Shown here one piece after another: positions 44,689 to 57,300 of a stretch of DNA of 64,000 bases; within the stretch, counting starts at the first letter, position 1; each line of letters starts with the position of its first letter. The stretch comes from Mycogone perniciosa (lineage: Eukaryota; Ascomycota; Sordariomycetes; Hypocreales; Hypocreaceae): contig JAOALB010000001.1 in assembly GCA_025331125.1 (NCBI GenBank), positions 1,178,001-1,242,000 on the forward strand, written 5' to 3'. A model generated the notes under the pieces. That model was not told where the DNA came from. It saw only the letters and a list, made by a program, of their open reading frames with translations, and ran no database searches. The position numbers and the translations under genes are program-made.

Positions 44689-46611
44689 ATGGATTCAATC
44701 ACCTTTTGCTACCATCACCGCCAGCTTCTCCTTGGCGTAGTCGGTTTCTTATCCGGAATTCTTATGCACAATAGCCTGTTCATCTGGGGTGAGTGGCACG
44801 TCCAAGCTCCCCAGATCTTTTTGGTCCATCTTGTACTGTTCGCCGGTTGCCCAGTCCTCACTGGAGTAACTGAAGGCTCCCTGGTCGGCGCAATCTTCAG
44901 TGGAATTGTATCCTGGAGCTACGGCTATCTACCCGGTCTCATAACTAGCATCCTCCTCTATCGGGTCGTCTTCCATCCACTCAGTAGAGCTGGCTTTCCA
45001 GGACCATGGTACGGAAGAGTCACCAAGATATGGCACGTATGGGCGTGCAGAGACTCCAAAAACCACCATGTATTGAACAACTTTTACAAACAGTACGGAA
45101 ACTTTATAAGGACAGGTAAGAAATTCCAGTCTACTTGTTAGCCGAGTGGGAAAATGTTTGCTAAGATTGCCATGATCTTGCAGGTCCAGCTGAGGTCACT
45201 GTTTTCCACCAGGATGTCTTCATGGCCGTGGATGGGCCACGGTCCGAGTGCATCAAGTCGGAATGGTACGACATCCTTCACCCAAGTCAGGCCCTCGTCA
45301 CGGCACGGGACAAGTCTGTCCACGCAGCTCGCCGCCGTGAATGGAACAGCGGTTTCACGACCAAAGGTTAGTGCTTCTGTCCATTATACTCGTGACACTC
45401 TATGTCCCCGTAATTAATGTCTAATCATTTTTGTAGCGCTCGTGGAACATGAAGCTAAGATCCTCAAGTATATCGACCAACTTGATGAGTGTATCGAAGC
45501 AGATGCCAAGGCAGGAATTGTGACAGATGTGCGAAACCTTCTGTTCTGGTTCGGTTTCGATGTCATGGGCGATTTTGTCTTCAGCAAGCCTTTTGATATG
45601 CTGCGGAACCAGCAGTGGCATCACATTATTGTGCGATTACAGCGCGCGCTCTCTTTACTTGGCCCGTTCAGTCCAACTCCCTGGCTCGTACAGGTGGCCT
45701 TTAAGCTGGCTCCTCGAGTTAGTGTTCTGAAAGATTGGTTTGATACGGTGGCTTGGTGTAAGGTACAGATGCAAGACAGGCTCAAGAATGGCAGCGCGAA
45801 TCAGTCACAAGACCTGACATACTACCTGATGGAGAAAGACGCTGAGCATATAGACAATGACAAGTTGTTTTGGATGGAGGGAGACAGTCTGCTGGCCATT
45901 GTTGCCGGAAGGTAAGCTATAGAAACAAGTCAAACGTATTATTGGGGTCAATACTGATCAAAACCTCAGTGAACCGACTGCAGTCGCCTTGATTGCAGTA
46001 TTGTGTGAGCTTGCAAAGCATCCCGAACACATGGAACAGATTAACGATGAGCTCAAAGATGTGGACGTGACCGACCTCAAGACGCTCATCACTCTTCCTC
46101 ATATGAACGCCGTCATTAAGGAAGGGTTTCGTCTACATCCTGCTCTCCTCACCGGTGGGAACAGGAAAACTACTGCGAATGGCATTATGATTGGCGATCA
46201 GTTCATCCCTCCCAACACGACTATTGTAGCCCCTCGATACACAATTTCACGAAGTAGGTTTTATGTTATCTCTTCAAAGAATTTTATAACCATTTCTAAC
46301 TTTCATGATCAGGAGAGGACTGCTTCGAGCGTGCTTCCGAGTTCATTCCGGAGCGTTGGACTATTCGTCCTGAAATGGTTCGCAATGTGGCCGCCTACGC
46401 CCCGTTTGGCACGGGTCACCACAGTTGTCTAGGTCGCACCTTGGCCATAGACACAATGAGGTTTGTGATTGCGAGGCTGTTGAAGAAGTATCGATTCAGG
46501 CCGGCGCCAGGTGCCTTGAGTCTGAGTGCGATGGACACTATCAATGACCAGTTTACATCCAATCCAGGCACATTAAAGCTGTGTTTTGAGCTGAGAGAAG
46601 GTGCAAAATAA
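44689..46611 (+). CDS. Cytochrome P450 monooxygenase
   Basis: An ER-bound haem monooxygenase of 555 residues. Exons 44689-45115, 45184-45366, 45437-45911, 45970-46253 and 46313-46611 join in frame. The N-terminus has three hydrophobic stretches (about residues 10-95) before FPGPWYGRV, longer than the usual single anchor and typical of a fungal secondary-metabolism P450 group. Motifs: I-helix region AGSEPTAVAL (across the third intron), K-helix E-x-x-R in IKEGFRLHP, FIPERW, and the haem loop FGTGHHSCLG with ligand Cys about 495. It appears intact. It is divergent from the GMC gene and ends 151 bp from the convergent SDR. The context suggests hydroxylation of a terpenoid or related product. Confidence 0.93.
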
Positions 46612-46762
46612 CGGTTCATGTTTTTAGTTCATTCTTCATATATTGTTAGAGACGCCATGTTATGAACGTATGAATGCATGAATTAACTCATGTTTATATT
46701 CCTTTGACAGTTCAACAAATGAACACAAGCCAACGAAGACTCCTGTCACGAATTATACTACT

Positions 46763-48049
46763 CTAAGCAGAAAACGGCCAGCCATTGATGCCACTCGTGT
46801 AAAGCTGGCCTTGTTGAATGATATCGGCCTTTGCCTTGAGTTCGTTCACATCCCAGTTTGCCCAGACCGATCGACCATTCAAGAAAGCGGCCTCTGGACT
46901 AGCCATCCAGACAATGAAGTGCGCAGGCAATTGAACTAAAAAGGTGCACGAGGCCTCAACGTATTAGAACGGGATTATTCTGTGTGGTTCGGAGTAGTAA
47001 CAGATGAACAATTAGAAATCGGGTCATGGCAAAAGCCCCTACGTACCTTTGTCCATGGGTAGGCTTTCGGCCTTTGCACCGCTTTTGGTAAAGATGCCAG
47101 TTTCGATCATGCCTGGGTGCACGGTCGCAGCGAAGATGTTTGGGTTCTCCACGGCCAAGAACTCGATGAGCTTCGTCTGTGCGAGTTTAGACGCCATGTA
47201 CGCAGAGAGTCCGGGCACAATTGCCGGTGGAAGAGCCGTGGTGCCAGTCGTGAGGACGATGACAGCTGCATGCGAGACATTGGCCTTGGGCAAGAAAGCG
47301 TGAAGACAAGCATAAGTGCCCTTGATGTTTGTCTAAACGCCCCTGCCTATTAGCATAGAATAAATTGTGTTCCCAGTACCTGAAACATACCTCAAAGGAT
47401 TGCCAAAACTCATCAGCATTCGACGCTGCTATCGTCGACGGGGCGGACACATGCCCGGCTCCGAGAACAAGGACGTCCCACGTGCCCACAGCGGCAGCCA
47501 CTTGGACAAGCTCGTCCTCACGCACAGCATCGACAACGTGTGACGATGTCGAGACACTGGGGGACAGTATGGATGCTGTTTGTTTAAGCGCGGCCTCGGT
47601 TCTTCCCAGTAGGGCGATGTGAGCGGCGCCGGCACTTGCAAAAGCCACAGCAGTTTCACGGCCGATGCCGCTTCCCTATTATTATAAATCCGATATTTAG
47701 TGCAAATCGTAAGAGGGGAAGCAACGGTAGGTCAAGCGGATGATCTACCCATCCCGCTCGAGTTGGAAATAGCAGTGAGGTCTGATCCCCAAGAAGAGGG
47801 GGAGGGGCTGGTAGAGTGGAGGAGGATTGAACGGTGTCATAGAATCGAAGTGTATGGTGCTGCAATTTCCCCATACATCGTAGCATAAAACAAGTGCCAA
47901 ACAAATGCCAAAACACACAAGACAAGACTTACCGCTCCCGTGATGACGACTCTCTTCCCGGCAGCATTGAGTTCCGGTCGCGTGGGCGAGATGGCTGGGT
48001 AAGTGTCGTTGCGCCAGGTTGGCGTGGCCGAGGGCAAAGGCGGCTGCAT
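46763..48049 (-). CDS. Short-chain dehydrogenase/reductase
   Basis: An NAD(P)-dependent oxidoreductase of 286 residues. Exons 48049-47933, 47675-47391, 47332-47047 and 46935-46763 join in frame (861 nt); the first intron is unusually long for this window (257 nt). The cofactor motif TGAGSGIG spans the first junction, and the catalytic pair is Tyr179/Lys183 in SAYMASK. The usual N-N-A-G is LGAG, a variation. The C-terminal FIVWMASPEA and WANWDVNELKAKA blocks are shared with the frameshifted SDR at 26062-26999, marking one subfamily. The start at 48049 is the first ATG in frame; the frame upstream begins with TTG. Intact. The position, 151 bp convergent with a P450, suggests a role in the same redox block. 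Confidence 0.91.
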
Positions 48050-48857
48050 AGCACGGAGTTTTGACAATTATTTGCAATGAGGAATCTGATATTTATTCAG
48101 CTAGATCGAGCTTCAAGTCCCGAGTCTACTGCAAAGCTACGATGTGATGGAGGACTGCCGTGGTTCTTATCCGAAGTGTAGATTGACTGGATGTTCTTAT
48201 GTTATCGCAGAGTTACATCGAACCCCAAGTGATTAATACACAGGAATTTACTCGTCATCACTGTTATCCCTCCGGCTGACCCCTTTTTTGCGTGATTGAC
48301 ATGCATCTCGACAATTCACCTTGCCCACGATGACACCACACAGATACCTCGATACTACCTTGCTACCTTGCGTCCAGGCGAAGAAGGGGGGTTGCTGGGA
48401 TGCCAATGTCCGATGCAAAATGGACACTACGAGTAATCCTCCGTCTCTTTGATCCAGTTGTGTTAGTGCATGAACACATGGGTTGTATTCTGAATCCTAG
48501 CTCCAAATCCTCTGCAAGGACACACGGGCCTCGTTTTCTCTATATCCACACCTCGGCGCGTCCATCATCGCCTTCTAGCCAAAGCGGGCATAGAAGGCGT
48601 TTCTTGTGTTGCCTGCAAAGTGCGACGGTGCCACCAATCTATTCCCATGTCGACTCCGTTTGACTGTATGCACATTTGCATATATACTGGCATGATGGGA
48701 TGGTCATACATAGTACATGCATCTGACCATGAAGATAAACCTGGGCAAACGCCCTGTCTCGCATCTTTCACTGGTCGCTGTGCAATCTTGAATCTCCAAA
48801 CCAACAACATCTTTACTTACAACCAATCCGCTATTCCCTCTCACCTTCATCGCAAAG
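48050..48857. other. Divergent intergenic region
   Basis: Promoters of the SDR (-) and the membrane protein (+). A short + strand reading near 48600-48640 has a CVACKVRRCH zinc-cluster-like word but no supporting gene. TACGAGTA at 48428. Confidence 0.4.
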
Positions 48858-50135
48858 ATGGGCGCCGGCCCAAGAGGATTACATCTTTTAGCATGGATCG
48901 TTGTGTTCACAGTTGTGTGCACAGTGTTTATAGGCCTGCGCTTTTGGGCAGCGGCCGTTTCCAAGCGCCGGCTGTACCCCGATGACTTCATGATTGTGTT
49001 TGCGTTTGTAAGTCAATCTCTCTGTTTGCAAGTCAATTTTCCATAAGGGCATTGCATTTAACATCTACTTCTTCGTCCCAAAGATAAATACCATTACCTT
49101 GGAAGCCGTGACGATTTGGGCCATCTTCAATGGCCTGGGCAAACACACAAATGATCTCAGTTTCGTCGAATTTGGAGTTCAATTCAAGGTATGATACACA
49201 ATCAATGCGCTTTTCTCCAACTCTGGGGGCCCAAGACTCATCAATATTCCCTCAGCTCATTGTTTCGAGCGGCGTCACATGGCTTCTCGGCACCGTCTTC
49301 ATCAAGATTTCCGTCCTCTGGCTCTACACTAGGATCTTCAGCACGAAAACCTTCTTGCGCTGGGCATATACTCTGATGGCCGTCGTTGGCTGCTACGGAG
49401 TCGCTTTCCTGATTCTATTCATGAGCCGGTGTCGTCCTGTATCCCAACAATGGGCCCCGGTACCTGGAGGCTCTTGCCGAGACATCACCATCGACGAAAT
49501 CACATCAGTGACACTGAACATGGTTATTGACATCTTCATCGTCGTCCTGCCAATGCCAGTTTTGTGGAGCCTTCAGCTTGCTGTTCGCTCCAAATTGGCT
49601 GTCTCCGTCATGTTTAGCATCGGTCTTATGTGAGTGATGTTGCATGATTTGTAAACCACGAGCATATGCAACTAACACCATCGCCAGTACGATCGCCATC
49701 ATGACCTGGAGACTGCAATTTACGATTGTGACCCTGACAGACCCGGACTTTGTCTACAACCTCTACAACATCGGCCTAATCAGCTTCCTCGAACTGTGGC
49801 TCGGCGTCATCGCCGCCTGCATCCCGACCCTCGGACCGCTCCTAAAGACCTACGTGAAGCCCGCAGTTAGCAAACTGTCCCACCGATCCGAGCGAAGCAA
49901 CATCAATCTTCAAAAGGTCACTGCTGGGAGCAAGATCCCAAGCCGAGGCTCTCCACACATCAAGAAGAAATACAGCCAAATTGACGATGACTCGTCAAAC
50001 GGGAGCTTCTATCACACAAACACGACAGAGGCTGGGTCAGTGACAACGAATTGCACGTACGAGCCGGGGAGCAAGCCTCCAAAAAACACGCGGGGCGTGA
50101 TCTATGTTCAGCATGATATTGAAGCACAGCGATAA
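48858..50135 (+). CDS. PTH11/SAT4-type rhodopsin-fold integral membrane protein
   Basis: Fungal seven-helix membrane protein (the rhodopsin-domain family often annotated as integral membrane or PTH11-like protein), possibly a surface receptor. Exons 48858-49007, 49084-49188, 49256-49629 and 49688-50135 give 358 residues. The family landmarks are LHLLAWIVVF, GLRFWA, RLYPDDFMIVFAF, NGLGKHTNDLS, FIKISVLWLYTRIF, CRPVSQQW and the long loop C-R-D before MVIDIFIVVLPMPVLWSLQL, then IMTWRL, NIGLISFLELWLGVIAACIPTL and a polar cytoplasmic tail of about 90 residues. The first intron ends in AAG; an earlier AAG would add 14 codons, so that junction is uncertain. Function unknown. Confidence 0.85.
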
Positions 50136-50293
50136 GAGCACTATCTATGTATATATAATGTTAAAATGTCTGTAGTGACACCAATCTAGTTACTTGGGTT
50201 CCAGCTCGTGCATTCCGCTATGTCACTCTGTAGCATCAGATCTAGATTACTTCACTTGCTATCCTCCGTCCAGTACAGACCCCATCTGTCATT

Positions 50294-51125
50294 CTAGTCT
50301 TTGCGCTCAGTCACAGCACCCCCTCTAGATGTTATGTATTCTGAAATCTCATTCGAATTTCCCCTCTTTGCAATTTCCAATGGCGTGCCTCTATACCCTC
50401 GAGTATTAATATCCGCCCCGGCATCAACTAAGCAGGTGACCACATCAGAGTGTTTATGTTCCACCGCGTAGTGAAGAGGCGTCTCATTGAAGACAGTCCG
50501 CGCATCAATATTCGCGCCTGATCCCAGTAACAATCTCACCATGTTTAGATGGCCCCAATCAGCAGCATCATGCAGTGGGGTGCCCCGGACTTCATCGAGA
50601 GCATCAACTTCAGCGCCGCCCTGTAAAAGAGCCTTCGCGACCTCAACATTGCCTTTCCTGGCTGCCCAGTGGAGAGGCGTACCACTGCTATTCTCAGCTG
50701 AATAGTTCACGTATTGAGGCTGAAGGGTGAGCAAGTGGTCCACGAGATCTATTGTTCCTTTCTCCGCAACTCGGTGCAAAATTGTGACACCGTCATCATC
50801 CGGTAAAGGTAAGGGGTTGGAAATAAGATGCAATGCCGCGTATAGAAGGTCGTTAAATCGTTGAGACAGCTCTTTGCGGTCCCTCTCAGATGCGTGAAGT
50901 TTTTCCTTCAACTCTTGGTTCTCGGTTTCCAAGGTTTCTTGGAGGCTGGCGACCTGGGCTAAAAGGCCATGGACCCGTTGGCTGGTGGCATTTCTTCGGG
51001 TTTGTGGGACATTCCCTTCCAATTTCACCGATGATGGCTCATTTTCTCCGTCCGTCGAGGGATTAGAAGTCCTGTTGTCTTTTTAAGCGTCCTCTACAAT
51101 TTTTCGTCAGATCAAGGACCTACAT
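50294..51125 (-). CDS. Ankyrin-repeat protein with coiled coil
   Basis: The main exon (51071-50294) encodes a basic and coiled-coil N-terminus (TRRNATSQRVHGLLAQVASL, then leucine/glutamate heptads, resembling a degenerate bZIP). About five ankyrin repeats follow (GVTILHRVAEKG, GTPLHWAARKGN, GTPLHDAADWGH, ETPLHYAVEHKH, GTPLEIAKRGN). The repeats bind partner proteins; the partner is unknown. No ATG lies in frame between an upstream stop and the exon body. A 52-nt intron (51123-51072; GTAGGT donor, AACAG acceptor) would join AT at 51125-51124 to G at 51071 and so create the only in-frame start codon, giving 259 residues. A further upstream exon is the alternative. Confidence 0.7.
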
Positions 51126-51765
51126 CTTCCGCTTGTGTTGTAGACTTGCTGGCAAGATGTGTGGTGGATAGTGGCAGTAATAAGACTCTGAGATTTGAAT
51201 GGACAATGCCAAAGAAGGATGGTATATATGTAAAAGTTTTAAGTCTGGGAGATCTCTCAATATATGCGTCCATACACATATTTTTGGCGTTGCATTTCGG
51301 TAGTGAATTAATCTTCCCAAGCTGTTGGTTTGATGTCCCTGGTGCTGTTTGTTACAAACATTATGCTGCAATTACCCAAGATCCCGCCAGGCTGTCATGA
51401 GACTACAGGCACTCCAAATGAAAGCAACATTTGTGTCAAGTGTTTGACTTGCACCACAGGTCTTCAAGTACAGATGCACCTCGCATGCCAAACGGCGAAT
51501 ATGTTGCGCAAGATCCCAGGATAGTTTCCATAAAGTAACAGTCATGGGGAGAGTGAACAAGTTCTCGTGTTTCTAGATGTCACAGTCCATGGAATTCACG
51601 TTCTTAAAGTTAAGGTCATCGCTAGAAACAGCATCACTTGGGCCTTATCTAGTACAGATCACAGGAATCAGGGGTTGAGATCATGAATTTAGGGCCATGC
51701 ATGTATGTTTCACCGATTATCTGATCGGTTTGCACAGGATAAAGTAACATTTCCCCCTTCTCCCA
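51126..51765. other. Intergenic region, no gene recognised
   Basis: It includes the presumed promoter and leader of the ankyrin gene and the 3' flank of the DAO-type oxidase. The minus-strand frame 51371-51120 is open but has no ATG of its own. Confidence 0.4.
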
Positions 51766-53252
51766 TCACTCTTCACTCAACTCCATCAGTACCACCTTCA
51801 ATAGATCCAACGTACTCTGCAACTCCATCCCACTAGCCTCTTCCACCCTCTCAACACTGACCAAGAACTCTTCCGGTATTTCCACACTACCCTCTCCCCC
51901 ATGTCGACCCAGAATCATCTCTGCCACACCAACCGCACACCGCGCCGCCACTGGCATCCCATGCCCCGTGTATCCCGCGCAAACCCACAACCTTCCGGCT
52001 CCTCCTCCGAGCTCTTCTGGCACCCTGCCGACCCATGGGTGGCTATCCTTCGAATACCCCATGATACCTGTCCACTCAGATCTAGCATCCAACTTTTCCT
52101 CTTCCGCCTGTCCTCCGGGCAGAAGCTTCAGCGCTGAATGCAAAGACCCGCGTAGTCTTCGCGCCACTTCCTCATCAATCTCATCATCCCTCCACACTCC
52201 CTCCCCTCCACCGCGTACACTCAACCTTTCACCTCCCACAACAATCGGCCCAGGTGCACCATCCCTCTGGATCAAGTAATCATCACTACCCTCCGCGATC
52301 CACACATGGCTATGCTTCAGCGGTACACTCCCCGCCGGCGGCTCCAGCGCTGAAACTTGTCCCCTCACGGGCACAATCAAGCTCGAGAAGCGCGGCACCA
52401 AGTGCGACGTGTACGCATTCGTAGCAAGGAGTACTTCCTTCGCTACAATCTGGCCTCTGGGCGTGTGCACCACCCATGAGTCCGAGCCCTCTATTTTCTG
52501 AAGATGCGTCACTGGTGTCATAGTCTGCAAGTTAAACACCTCGGGCGTGGTCTCCCGCAACAGCGTCTCCAGCACCCACGCCACGAGTTTGTACGGCCAA
52601 CACTTCGCCGCGTAGGGTTGAAGAACTGCCCCTGCAGTCAATGGAACCCTCAGTGCCTCAAGATCTTTACTCTGGGTGAAGAGGGTGGCTTTATCCGCAA
52701 GATCCGGGTGGTCACGACGCAGACGCTCCAGACTCTTTGCCACTAGATTAGCCAATTCCTCTGTTGGCAACCCGTGAACACCGCCCACACGGCGCCAGTC
52801 GCATGGGACGCCATGCTTGGTGACAAGGCCCTCCAGGAAGTGATACGTTGCCAACTCAAAGCGTGCCAAGTGAGGCTTATTGGAATAAATCGCCGGCTGG
52901 CAATGACCTCCATTCTAGAAAGACATAATAAGCAAGCGAGTTCATAAGGGGGGAGCTTCACAATCATCAAAACATGGGGGATCAAAAGCTCATCACTCAC
53001 CCTTCCTGTTGCTCCCCAACACGCCTCCCTCGCCTCAAGCATCACCACCGCTCTACCACCCGCAACCAGCTCCCTCGCGGCAAAGGCGCCGGTCATGCCG
53101 CTGCCTACAATCACAACATCTGCTGTGGCAGGGAGTTGCTCTGTCGTCTGGTGTCCAAGCAGCAGGTCCGACGGCTCTTGGTGCCAGTATGACTTAGTGC
53201 TTTGCGGGGTTGGAAGCCCAGACTGCCCCTCTTGCAATGTCACAGAACCCAT
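51766..53252 (-). CDS. FAD-dependent oxidoreductase (DAO family)
   Basis: A D-amino-acid-oxidase/glycine-oxidase-fold flavoenzyme of 466 residues that probably oxidises an amine or amino acid. Two exons (53252-53001 and 52914-51766) with an 86-nt intron. The FAD fingerprint VVIVGSGMTGAFAARELV lies about residues 46-63, followed by E in VVMLEARE and the RNGGHCQP block across the intron, which is typical of the gamma-glutamylputrescine-oxidase-like group. C-terminal WTGIMGYSKDSHPWVG and CAGYTGHGMPVA complete the DAO fold. No signal peptide. The gene is intact. It lies beyond the redox block, separated by the membrane protein and ankyrin genes, so a link to that pathway is doubtful. Confidence 0.9.
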
Positions 53253-54379
53253 GATATCTTGGATGGTCAGAATATCTTAGGGATGTAAGGGGGAAAGGTC
53301 CAGCAAAATGGGTTCTTTGCTTGTGCGTTGTTACAATGATATGAAGGTCTGCTAGTCAAACAATCGCTGGGAATAAGGCAAATGTGCGGAGTACTCTCCA
53401 TACCTGTTAGAGGGCGCGATGTCGCAGAGCCTTAGTAATGTCGTGTAAATGCCAAATCCACCTACTCTTTTCAACATGTCACGAGGCAAGATGCAATAAA
53501 AAAAGGTCCAGTAGTAAATCATATCATATTCACTTCATTCCGTCGTGAGAATCATGAGCGACAGATTGCCTCCCCAAATACACCGGGGAACCTGCCCTCA
53601 AGATCCATCCTGATCCCAGCCAGCCATCCTGACGCCATTATCCGTCCGCCTGCCCTACCTTTCCTGCCTTTCCCTGCCCTGTTATGAGTATATTTACATA
53701 AAACTGCGAAAAACAAACAGCCTCTTGTTCTCCCCTTCTTAGTCTATACACGACTTTTCTTGTGGCTTTCAACATATTTTGTTGTTTGCCCTCTTTGTGA
53801 CTCCTATCAAGTACTCCATCCCCTTGATCATGCTTTGAAGCATCCCAATTCTAGGCCATGTAACTGTGCCATGTCTATTTAATCACAAGTATAGTTGGTA
53901 CACGCAATCTCTTATAATGAGATGCGACCTCCACTTAGCGTACTGTCCGAGGTTATGCAGTAGATATATCGGGGAACCTCTTCGTGAGCTTCCCGCTCAA
54001 CTGGACCACAAGGCCCGCATGGTGTGCATGGTAGAGCATGCAGGAGCTCGAAAGACCTTTAAAGAATCGAAGTCGAAGCAAACACCAAGTGGAGGAATAA
54101 TGTTGGTCATATCGCCCGTAAAGTCGTAGCACCCGTTGAATTGCGTTAGGTTGAATTCGTTTCATAGTCCATCAGATCGCGATGGTGGATCGCTCGCAAA
54201 ACCTCTATATGCTGAGCCACAGACTCTTCAAATTCCAACGACGGCCCAACCTATCCGCTCGTACGTATTCCAGTACAAGGGCGAACAATTCCAATGCCCA
54301 TCACCGGCTTTCCATTTCCTGGATATATCCAGAGCTCGAGCTCTGTTCAAAGTGCTCAGATAGCAAATTTCTCAAACTT
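53253..54379. other. Intergenic region, no gene recognised
   Basis: 5' flank of the DAO-type gene and 3' flank of the WEE1-type kinase. No coding signal assigned. Confidence 0.4.
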
Positions 54380-57300
54380 TTAAACGTCGGTCATTTCTGT
54401 ATCCATGTCGGTCGCGATGGAAATGGGGAATAATTCTGTCGGTCCCCAGTTTCCTTCATAAACCGTAGCTGGGGCATTGCGGTGTTCAGCAACCCATCGT
54501 AGACCCTCAAGCGCCAGAACCTGTTCGACAAGCGGCCGATCTTCTGGCTCCTGCGACGTCATCCACCTAACAATGGAATCAAGCGAACTGGGATGAAACG
54601 CTTCGACCATAAAGTCAGGGGGCTGTTGCAGTTCCGATCGCTTAAAGGAACCAAACAGATTTCCGGGGCTGCGGGCCTTATCGCTCTGAAGCTCATCGCT
54701 ACGTGACTCTGTCGGGTTACCCATAGCATCTCGCTGAACTTCGCTAGAAGGAGTCCAGGTGAGGCTAGGCACCTCAGAAAGATCACCCGATCGCAGAGCA
54801 ACCCAGGTTGGTCCATTGTCAGGAAGCACCACATTGGCGGCAGCCTCCAGGGTCATAAGGCCAAGAGAAAAGACATCGGCAGATTGACCAGCCTTTCCCC
54901 TCAACATTTCCGGGGCCATGTATTCACGATCGCCTTCGATATCGACACTCGCATCCGCGGAAACCGGTTGCGCAAGTCCAAAGTCGCCGATCTTGAGGGC
55001 TCCTTCAAAGGTGATGAGAATATTCGCTGGCTTCATATCCAGGTGCATAAATCCAGCGTCGTGGATCTCTTTCAATCCCTGTCAAACGTTAGCCATCCAT
55101 AAGGTCAATCTAGCTGAGGATCAGCTCACCAAACACAAGTCCTGCAAAATCTTGTAGATGCGGAAATCATCCAATCGTCCACCGCGTCCAACATTGCCCA
55201 AAAACTTGTCAAGAGTTCCTTCCTCGCAAAATTCAGTCTGGATGTAGAGGTGGAAGTTATGCTCCCAGTCGTCAATGTATTGTACGACATGTTCAGCGTG
55301 TGACAGGGCTTGGAGAATTCGAGCCTCCCGAAGTTTGACGTCCCGGTCTTTGGGTCCGTGGTATGGTTGCTTGCTCTTCTTGACAGCAAAGACCTGGGAC
55401 TTGGTGGGACTCCGGAGTTGGACATCGCTAGGCGTCACAGCGCCCATGCCGAACACATTCTGATGATCCTGCTTCGTAACGCGATATACGGTGGAAAACT
55501 CGCCCTTGCCAATCTGCTCAACCTTGTCAAACTTCGAATACAAGCTAGCGTCGATATCGAGATTGCTTGTGCGGACGTTGACGGGTGTAACAAAGATGCT
55601 AGTCGACGATCGGAAATCGCGACCAGTTGTCGGTGTGACTGGTGGCGGCATACCGTTATCGCCCAGACCATCACCATGGTGCGAAATTGACAAGCGGCTT
55701 GTGTCCAACGGCAGCAGGCTCTCCTGAGGGGTTTGGGGGGAACGTCGTCCATTGCCAGGACTCACTGAATCAAGAGTTATCTTAGTAAATATTTTCTGGG
55801 AAGACTTAAGAGGTAAAAGATTGGGCTTTGTTGCAAATGGGGTCCCGGCGCCAAGTGGCGAAGGTGTATTGAATCCCCGGTTGGACCTAGAACGCCCAAA
55901 TGATGAGAAGGAAAGAGGTGCTTGAGGAGATGGCCCACAGTCCGGAGGAGCAGGTCGACTGGCGTTTTGATACGCATCCTCGACATGATCCTTCGAGCTG
56001 GGAGGCGACTCCAAGGTCGACTTACAGCTTGATTCTCGTGATGCTGAAGGCTTGACAGCTGAGAGTGGTAGTGCGAATGTTCGGTTTGCACTAGGACTGT
56101 CCATCGAGTATTCGCTGAGGTTGCTCAAGCTTGATGTAAGGGCGTTCTTTGTGGGAGTGGGGGGAGCATCGCCGTCCAAGGGGTTCGAAAAGTCGACGGT
56201 CTCGGCAAAGAGCTTTCGGTCTTCACCATCCATGCTGAGAATACTTGCGCGTCGCGCAGCTTGTGCACTGCCCCGCTGGAAGATGGACAATCCTTTTCCA
56301 GGATTACCGAAGGTGTCCGGAGCACGGCTTGAGATCGGGTTGAAGGGTGTGGAAGGGACACCGGCAAAAGAATTTCTACCATAACCTCTCTTCTTGATTG
56401 CGCTGCCAGCCGGTGGTGGGAAGGTGGCGAAAGGGTTAGTATGTTTCTTGCAAGGGGTATCTGGAGGCGCCATTTTCTTATCGGCCTCTTCTTCTGGGTT
56501 GCGGTTCACTTTGGAAACTAAACCAGTCGAGTTGAAGGCGCCGATCCAGAGTTGATGCGAATGGTTAGGTGTCGCCATGGGCTTGTTTTCATGGATAGAG
56601 CGAGCGGTGGGTCGGGTTGCGTTGAGGGGGAGAGATCTAGAGAATGGATGTGGTTTTGGTCTATCTGCAACCTTGGCAGGCGCATAAACTGACGTCTCTT
56701 CGGTCAAGTTATTGCCAGATGTCGAAGTAGTCAAGGTCTTGGAGAGAGGATGAGGTTGGTGGCCCCTGGTCTCGAATAGGTGGGAGGGTGGGTTTGAGAG
56801 CGGAGTGGTAGAGGCAAAGGGGCTATCCCGAACACCTTGGGGGGGCACAAAGTGTTCTGTGGACAGGCGAGGCCTGCTTCGGACAGGAGTGGAGAATTCG
56901 CCACTCAACTGCGAAAGCTGGCGCTCGCCCGACCGTCTTCCCCAAGAGCCCTTGTCGCCATATCGCTGCTGCAGTGTCGACTTGCGAAGAGACGATGATC
57001 GTTTTGGGATGCTGGATGCTGGAGTTGGAGACGGCAGAGAGTCACGCTGCAGGGAGCTGCCAGTAGCCCCCGACAGCTCGTACTCTGGGAATAAGTCCTC
57101 GTGGATGTCAAAGGTTTGTGATGTGGTGTTGGCGCCAAAAACGTTGGTGTCCTCGCTCTGCCCAGCATTCGCAATGCCACCCAAACTTCGTCGCTTAGCC
57201 ACAGGGCTGCCTTGGTTAGGTTGATCCAGATTCATTGTCGCATCACTGCGCTTCAATGCGCCCGTTGTTGAAACCATGGAAGAATCGGTGATAGCGTCCA

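Noticed and set aside
48600..48645. CVACKVRRCH word like a zinc-cluster start
   Set aside because: The spacing of cysteines is wrong for Zn2Cys6 and no exon with the remaining ligands follows.
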